A stretch of DNA of 9,392 bases from Thermoplasmata archaeon (GTDB lineage Archaea > Thermoplasmatota > B47-G6 > B47-G6B > 47-G6): contig QMTT01000010.1 of the NCBI GenBank assembly GCA_003663565.1, positions 1-9,392 of the forward strand, given 5' to 3'. Shown piece after piece: positions 5,316-9,392 of the stretch; the first letter of the stretch is position 1, and each line of letters opens with the position of its first letter. Made by a program: the position numbers and the translations under genes. The notes under the pieces are model-generated. The model searched no databases, had not been told where the DNA came from, and saw only the letters and a list, made by a program, of their open reading frames with translations.

Positions 5316-6194
5316 ATGACATCAATGTTGGCCATCCTACTTGCTTTAGCAGCAATGATTTCCTGGGGAATAGCTCCGATTATCTATAAACCGTTTATGG
5401 AAAATTTAGATGGGCTAAGGGCAAATGTCCTTAAGAACAACGTTGCAGCACTTGTAGGAATAGCACTAGGAGCCTTCTATATTACCAAATATCCCTTGGA
5501 TCTCGTGAGTCTAGTGGGCATAGTTATCGCGACGGTAATGAACGTAATTATCGGTGATATCTTTTACATGGAGGCCATAAGGAGAGGTGGTGTGAGCATA
5601 GGAACACCTGTAGCGTATACCTTCCAGACGTTCGTGGTCATAATGTCATGGCTGTTTTTAGGAGAGAAAGTCACACTTTGGGGCGCCCTTGGAACAGTAC
5701 TTGTCGTTCTTGGAATATTTCTAGTGAGCTACTCCTTAATGGATATCAAGGACGTCCTAAAAGGGGTTCTTTTTGGTCTCATAACCGCGTTGATATGGGC
5801 TATAGGAATCACGATATATGGCTCTCTATTGAAGGAGAGAGTACCTCCTGAGATACTTATATTTGTTAGAGGAATAATAATCCTTATCATATTCGGTCCC
5901 CTTGTTGCTCATATACTGAGAAGGGAGAGCATAAAACCCAAAAACATCATTATGTTGAACATAGGAGGCCTCTTTGGAGTATTCATTGGATCGTTTGCCT
6001 ACTATTATGCGATTTACCTTGCCGATAACGTCGGAATGATGACTGTTATATCTTCAGCATCACCAGCACTGAGTATAGTACTCTCTCAGATAATATTTAA
6101 AGAAGGTAAGATCATGAATTTACAAAGGGATACATATATTGGGATTGCGCTTGTTGTTATGGGCATTTTCCTCACAGCTATTGGAGGTGTTTAA
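5316..6194 (+). CDS. EamA/DMT-superfamily transporter, about 10 TM helices
   Basis: The 292-residue protein is almost entirely hydrophobic and divides into two homologous halves (about 4-139 and 147-289), as in EamA drug/metabolite transporters. Each half would contain five helices. The short motif at the end of the fourth helix of each repeat is visible: FLGEKVT (114-120) and IFKEGKI (260-266). The first half also has the usual SWG near its start (16-18), and the segment GDIFYMEAIRRGGVSIGTPV (80-99) is typical of the family. The substrate cannot be deduced; relatives export amino acids, metabolites or drugs. The start ATG has AGGAGG 7 nt upstream (5303-5308) inside the preceding gene. It is followed after 3 nt by the ADP-ribosylglycohydrolase gene, so it lies in the middle of a tight operon. 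Confidence 0.9.
   Translation: MTSMLAILLALAAMISWGIAPIIYKPFMENLDGLRANVLKNNVAALVGIALGAFYITKYPLDLVSLVGIVIATVMNVIIGDIFYMEAIRRGGVSIGTPVAYTFQTFVVIMSWLFLGEKVTLWGALGTVLVVLGIFLVSYSLMDIKDVLKGVLFGLITALIWAIGITIYGSLLKERVPPEILIFVRGIIILIIFGPLVAHILRRESIKPKNIIMLNIGGLFGVFIGSFAYYYAIYLADNVGMMTVISSASPALSIVLSQIIFKEGKIMNLQRDTYIGIALVVMGIFLTAIGGV
6183..6189 (+). promoter_or_regulatory. Strong ribosome binding site supporting a TTG start at 6198
   Basis: GGAGGTG, an almost complete match to the anti-Shine-Dalgarno sequence, lies 8 nt before TTG 6198, inside the last codons of the EamA gene. No in-frame ATG nearby would preserve the conserved N-terminal motif, so TTG is the likely initiator. Confidence 0.75.
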
Positions 6195-6197
6195 GTT

Positions 6198-7112
6198 TTG
6201 AAAGATAAGTTCATTGGCGCAATATTAGGATTTGTCGTGGGAGATATATTGGGAGCTCCGTTTGAGGGAATGAGCCAAGAGGAGATAAGAGCTGCTCATG
6301 GTTATATAAAAGGACCCGTAAAGGCTGATTGCTATACGGACGATACCATAATGATGAAACTAGTTCTTGAATCTATATTGGAGCTTGGTCGATATGATTT
6401 TAGAGACGTTCTGAGGAGGTACCTTGAGAACATCGACAAGATATATGGAATAGGAATGACCACTTACTATGCACTCTCAAACGCAGACCTCTCGGACCCA
6501 CACAAAGGAGGGAGAACAGCTAGAGACCTAGGATATGGCTACGGTAATGGTCCATTAATGAGGGCGCCTCCAATAGCCCTTTATCATTTCTTTAATAAAA
6601 ACGATGATGAGCTCGTAAAGGACGTTATGAATGAAACCCTCCTGACACATTACACCCCTACTGCCGTTACTGCTGCAATAATGTTCAGTAAGTTTCTGAT
6701 ATGCATAGGCGAGGGCCTGAGCACGGAGGATAGCTACTTAGAAGCGTTAGAGCTCATTCACTTAATACCTAAGGAATTCATAGATTATGAGATACCGAAG
6801 ATCTTTGAGGAGTCACTTAACAGAAACATAGAGTCATTGGAGCAAAGGGAGGTTAGAGGGCACATCAAGAATACAATCAGGATTTCTATAATGGTATCGT
6901 ATGAGGAAGATTTCGCTGGAACACTTTTAACACTTGTGAACTTTGGGGGAGATGCTGATACGAACTGCGCCATAGCAGGTGCTGTTCTTGGAATAAAACT
7001 TGGAATAAATGAAATTCCAAAGGAATGGCTTGAATATGTCTCAATAAGAGATGAATTAAAGGAAAAAGCAGAAAAACTTTATGATCTTGCTAAATCTAGG
7101 AAGATCTCTTAG
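6198..7112 (+). CDS. ADP-ribosylglycohydrolase (DraG/ARH family)
   Basis: Members of this family are cytosolic magnesium- or manganese-dependent hydrolases that remove ADP-ribose from proteins, or act on related ADP-ribosyl compounds. The 304-residue length is typical. The N-terminal GAILGFVVGDILGAPFEG (7-24) is the family signature. Metal ligands are seen at TDDT (47-50), and at GGDADTN (250-256) with D252, D254 and T255. Also conserved are GNGPLMRAPP (116-125) and LLTHYTP (148-154). All expected ligands are present, so an active enzyme is likely; the target (arginine, other residues or small molecules) is unknown. Translation probably starts at TTG with a near-perfect ribosome binding site in the upstream gene. 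It is the last gene of the plus-strand unit, and its end overlaps the convergent oxidoreductase gene by 17 bp. Confidence 0.92.
   Translation: MKDKFIGAILGFVVGDILGAPFEGMSQEEIRAAHGYIKGPVKADCYTDDTIMMKLVLESILELGRYDFRDVLRRYLENIDKIYGIGMTTYYALSNADLSDPHKGGRTARDLGYGYGNGPLMRAPPIALYHFFNKNDDELVKDVMNETLLTHYTPTAVTAAIMFSKFLICIGEGLSTEDSYLEALELIHLIPKEFIDYEIPKIFEESLNRNIESLEQREVRGHIKNTIRISIMVSYEEDFAGTLLTLVNFGGDADTNCAIAGAVLGIKLGINEIPKEWLEYVSIRDELKEKAEKLYDLAKSRKIS
7062..7076 (-). terminator. Possible U-tract terminator of the oxidoreductase gene
   Basis: Read on the minus strand, two T5 runs follow the oxidoreductase stop codon by about 20 and 30 nt, within the coding sequence of the convergent gene. Archaeal termination commonly uses such U-rich stretches without a hairpin. 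The runs also encode lysine-rich residues on the other strand, so they may be incidental. Confidence 0.35.
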
Positions 7113-8427
7113 ATCTCCTTAAGATCTTCAGGGCTCCTGTTAGGGGCATTATAAGCGGATCCATTATAGGAGCCACTGGTGGAGAATACGCTGTTTCTAG
7201 ATACTCCACTGCTTCTATATTAGCTTCTAGGAGCATACTCATTGCTATAGTGTTCACCCTTAGTCCCGCATTTCTCCCAATAGCTTGATATCCTAGTATT
7301 TTACCCTCTGGTGAAAACAACAGCTTTGCCACGAACTCCTTGCCGCCTGGATAATAACCGGGGAGGTCCTTAGAGACTGTCATTATATGTCTAAAGGCTA
7401 TGTTTGCGTTTTTAAGGTCATTGGCTGTAGGGCCCACACATGCTATCTCGACGTCAAATAGTCTCGTGACCCTCGTGTTTAGGATACCACGTGGGAACTT
7501 AGCATCCCCTCCTGCAGCGTTAATACCAGCTACGAGACCTTGTCTAAATGCTATGCTTCCAAGTCCTATAGGAGTCGGTCTTCCTGTCACGAGATCTGGA
7601 TACTCCGTACACTCCCCTGCAGCATAAATTCCAAGAACATTCGTCTCCATTCTCTCATTCACTTTTATTCTTCCAGTCTCTCCAAACTCAATTCCTGTGC
7701 CTTCAAAAATGGAGACATTAGGTCTTATTCCGAGAGCAGAGATCACTAAGTCCCCTTCCATAAGTCCCTTGGAAGTCTCCACAATGACTCTATCTTCCTC
7801 CTCTTTCACGCTTTGAACCATCGTACCTAACATGAGCTTCACACCATTATCCCTGAGCACTTTAGCTATTCTAGTCCCAAGCTCCTTGTCAAGGAACTTT
7901 GGAAGTGGGTAGTCGAAGTATTCAACAAGTGTGACCTCTAGGCCAAGTTCACGTAAAGACTCAGAGATCTCACAACCTATTGCTCCTGCGCCAAGAACTA
8001 TAGCTCTTTTTGACTTCTTAGCTAGATCCCTTATCCTAAGTGCATCATCCAGTGTTCGGAGATTAAACACTCGTTTATAACCGTCATATTTTGGCCTATC
8101 ATAAGATCCAGTAGCTATGATTAACCTATCATACTTTATTTCCCCCTGCTCTGTTCTAACAACCCTCTCTTTAACATCCACACTAATGACTGTGGTTTCT
8201 AGTCTCAGATCTATGTCGTGATCCTCATACCACTTCTTGTCAAACTCTATTACCTTGTCCTTATCGACCTTTCCCGAGACAACATAAGGAAGAACGCATC
8301 TTGAGTATAATGGATATCGCTCCCTTTCGAGGATTATTATCTCATGTTCTCCCTTTCTGTCAACCATCCTAGCAGCCTGCGCTGCTGTTGTTCCAGCAGT
8401 CATTCCTCCTATGACCACTATCTTCAT
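7096..8427 (-). CDS. FAD-dependent pyridine nucleotide-disulfide oxidoreductase, CoA-disulfide reductase/NADH oxidase-like
   Basis: Family members use NAD(P)H and FAD to reduce CoA disulfide, polysulfide or oxygen; in archaea they protect against oxidants or act in sulfur metabolism. From the preferred ATG the protein has 443 residues, the usual length. The FAD-binding N-terminus is VVIGGMTAGTTAA (4-16), the NAD(P)H motif is VLGAGAIGCEI (144-154), and the second FAD motif is IYAAGECTEYPD (267-278). A dimerisation domain follows (about 315-430) with AYSPPVAPIMDP (413-424). The redox-active cysteine is C44 in YSRCVLPYV. The usual SFxxCGLPY context is altered, so the substrate may differ. ATG 8427 has GGTG 6 nt upstream; the TTG at 8451 would add eight residues before the nucleotide-binding strand and is rejected. 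The carbamate kinase gene lies 69 nt upstream on the same strand. Confidence 0.9.
   Translation of the reverse strand: MKIVVIGGMTAGTTAAQAARMVDRKGEHEIIILERERYPLYSRCVLPYVVSGKVDKDKVIEFDKKWYEDHDIDLRLETTVISVDVKERVVRTEQGEIKYDRLIIATGSYDRPKYDGYKRVFNLRTLDDALRIRDLAKKSKRAIVLGAGAIGCEISESLRELGLEVTLVEYFDYPLPKFLDKELGTRIAKVLRDNGVKLMLGTMVQSVKEEEDRVIVETSKGLMEGDLVISALGIRPNVSIFEGTGIEFGETGRIKVNERMETNVLGIYAAGECTEYPDLVTGRPTPIGLGSIAFRQGLVAGINAAGGDAKFPRGILNTRVTRLFDVEIACVGPTANDLKNANIAFRHIMTVSKDLPGYYPGGKEFVAKLLFSPEGKILGYQAIGRNAGLRVNTIAMSMLLEANIEAVEYLETAYSPPVAPIMDPLIMPLTGALKILRRSKRSS
7100..7129. repeat. AGATCT cluster and inverted repeat at a convergent gene overlap
   Basis: GAAGATCT (7100-7107) and AGATCTTC (7122-7129) are perfect inverted arms with a third AGATCT between them. 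The repeat covers the last codons of the ADP-ribosylglycohydrolase gene and the last codons of the oxidoreductase gene (RRSKRSS region). It could fold in either transcript, but may only reflect codon repetition. Confidence 0.4.
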
Positions 8428-8433
8428 AACACA

Positions 8434-8437
8434 CACC
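8434..8437 (-). promoter_or_regulatory. Ribosome binding site deciding the oxidoreductase start at 8427
   Basis: On the minus strand GGTG lies 6 nt before ATG 8427. It is short but correctly placed, and this start puts the FAD-binding strand MKIVVIGG at the N-terminus, as in the family. Confidence 0.5.
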
Positions 8438-8496
8438 AGAGAAGGGAACAACTTTTGACGTTAGGTTCAGTTTCTGTTTCATCCAGTTTACCTATC

Positions 8497-9392
8497 TCAT
8501 CCTGGTACTATCTTCGTACCAGTACGTCCTTCAAAGGCCTCTAATGCTTTTTCTAAGGACGATATTATGGCAATGTTTCCAGTGTGCTTAACGAACCTTA
8601 TCGAAGCAAGCACCTTAGGCCCCATGCTGCCGGGAGGAAAATGACCCTCATTGTAGTATTTCTCGGCCTCAGAAACAGTCATTACGTCAATAGACTTTGC
8701 ATCTGACCTTCCAAAGTTCAAATATACTTTCTCAACAGCTGTAAGGATTAGCATCTTTTCAGCTCTTAGCTGTGTTGCCAATCTTTCAGTGGCGAGATCT
8801 TTGTCAATAACAGCCTCAACTCCCCTAAGGTCTCCATCTTCCGTCCTTATTACGGGTATTCCTCCACCGCCTACAGCTATTACTATGGTTCCTGATTCCA
8901 CAAGGGACTTTATTGCGTCAATCTCTATGATCTCTTTGGGATCAGGGGAAGGTACAACCCTTCTCCAACCCTTTCTTCCTATGTCGTATTTCATAGTATA
9001 ACCCTTTTCCATAAGTTTTTTGGCCTCTTCTTCTGTGTAAGTAGGTCCTATGAACTTAGTTGGATTCTGGAAGGCAGGATCATTTGGATCTACAAGAACC
9101 TGCGTTACGACCGTTGCAACGGGCTTCTTGATACCTCTCTTCCTGAGCTCATTTTGAAGTGCTTGCTGAATCCAATAACCTATCATCCCCTGACTCTCGG
9201 CACCACACACATCTAAAGGCATTGAGGGAACCATCTTTGCAGAGATTTCATTCCTAAGCAGTATATCTCCGACTTGAGGACCATTTCCATGCGTTATTAC
9301 AATATCAACTCCTCTTTCTATTATCTCAGCAAGGTATCTCGCAGTTATCCTCACATTTCTCATCTGAGATTCCGCATCTCTCTCCTTATTAT
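8497..9392 (-). CDS. arcC: Carbamate kinase, N-terminus outside window
   Basis: Carbamate kinase catalyses the reversible transfer of phosphate between carbamoyl phosphate and ADP, giving ATP plus carbamate (which decays to ammonia and CO2), in the cytoplasm. It typically serves arginine, agmatine or allantoin breakdown, or works towards carbamoyl phosphate in some archaea. The visible part shows [56 protein letters not shown] and PPGSMGPKV, followed by [13 protein letters not shown] at the C-terminus; together these identify the family firmly. The frame stays open past the ATG at 9363 to the window edge. The residues before that ATG align with the segment that follows the conserved ALGGNA motif in homologues, so the real start lies beyond base 9392. 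It is followed after 69 nt by the oxidoreductase gene. No promoter is evident between them, so cotranscription is possible. Confidence 0.95.
   Translation of the reverse strand, partial: NKERDAESQMRNVRITARYLAEIIERGVDIVITHGNGPQVGDILLRNEISAKMVPSMPLDVCGAESQGMIGYWIQQALQNELRKRGIKKPVATVVTQVLVDPNDPAFQNPTKFIGPTYTEEEAKKLMEKGYTMKYDIGRKGWRRVVPSPDPKEIIEIDAIKSLVESGTIVIAVGGGGIPVIRTEDGDLRGVEAVIDKDLATERLATQLRAEKMLILTAVEKVYLNFGRSDAKSIDVMTVSEAEKYYNEGHFPPGSMGPKVLASIRFVKHTGNIAIISSLEKALEAFEGRTGTKIVPG

Noticed and set aside
8428..8451. TTG start adding eight residues to the oxidoreductase
   Set aside because: The extra residues precede the FAD-binding strand that normally begins the protein, and ATG 8427 has a ribosome binding site.
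9361..9363. ATG as the true start of carbamate kinase
   Set aside because: The frame is open to the window edge, and the family has about 30 more N-terminal residues including the ALGGNA motif, which must lie outside.

Overview
The window looks like chromosomal DNA from a thermophilic or hyperthermophilic archaeon. Three things support this: the C-terminus of topoisomerase VI subunit A, a Trm5-type tRNA (G37-N1) methyltransferase, and AT-rich TATA-like boxes in front of genes. Many ORFs also carry GGAGGTGA-type ribosome binding sites and use AGA/AGG arginine codons heavily. The lineage cannot be fixed from the sequence alone; the gene set would fit Thermococci, Korarchaeota or related thermophilic groups.

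Left part (1-2563). The 3' end of top6A enters on the plus strand and stops 6 bp before a convergent three-gene minus-strand unit. In transcription order this unit holds a four-helix membrane protein of unknown function, trm5, and an unrecognised 197-residue protein. The end of trm5 lies inside a long perfect inverted repeat.

Middle (about 2636-4483). An IS607-type insertion sequence sits between two divergent host operons. It carries an apparently intact HTH/serine-recombinase transposase (tnpA) overlapping an apparently intact tnpB, which encodes an RNA-guided RuvC-type nuclease. Just after tnpB comes a perfect 13-bp hairpin, probably part of the right end and of the guide (omega) RNA. An 8-base segment of its 5' arm is duplicated inside tnpB, so the 3' arm has two possible pairing partners.

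Right of the element (4484-7112). A plus-strand unit encodes a membrane-anchored protein with a possible C-terminal OB-like domain, an EamA-type transporter and a DraG-type ADP-ribosylglycohydrolase. Spacing is 1-3 nt and ribosome binding sites lie inside the preceding gene. Its control region holds two TATA-like boxes and a small palindrome.

Far right (7096-9392). On the minus strand a carbamate kinase, whose 5' end lies outside the window, precedes a flavin-dependent CoA-disulfide reductase/NADH oxidase-like protein. The 3' end of the latter overlaps the ADP-ribosylglycohydrolase gene by 17 bp.

No tRNA, rRNA or CRISPR array was seen. The parts most worth following up are the TnpB/omega-RNA region with its alternative pairing, the trm5 terminal hairpin, and the membrane-anchor/EamA/ADP-ribosylglycohydrolase operon.
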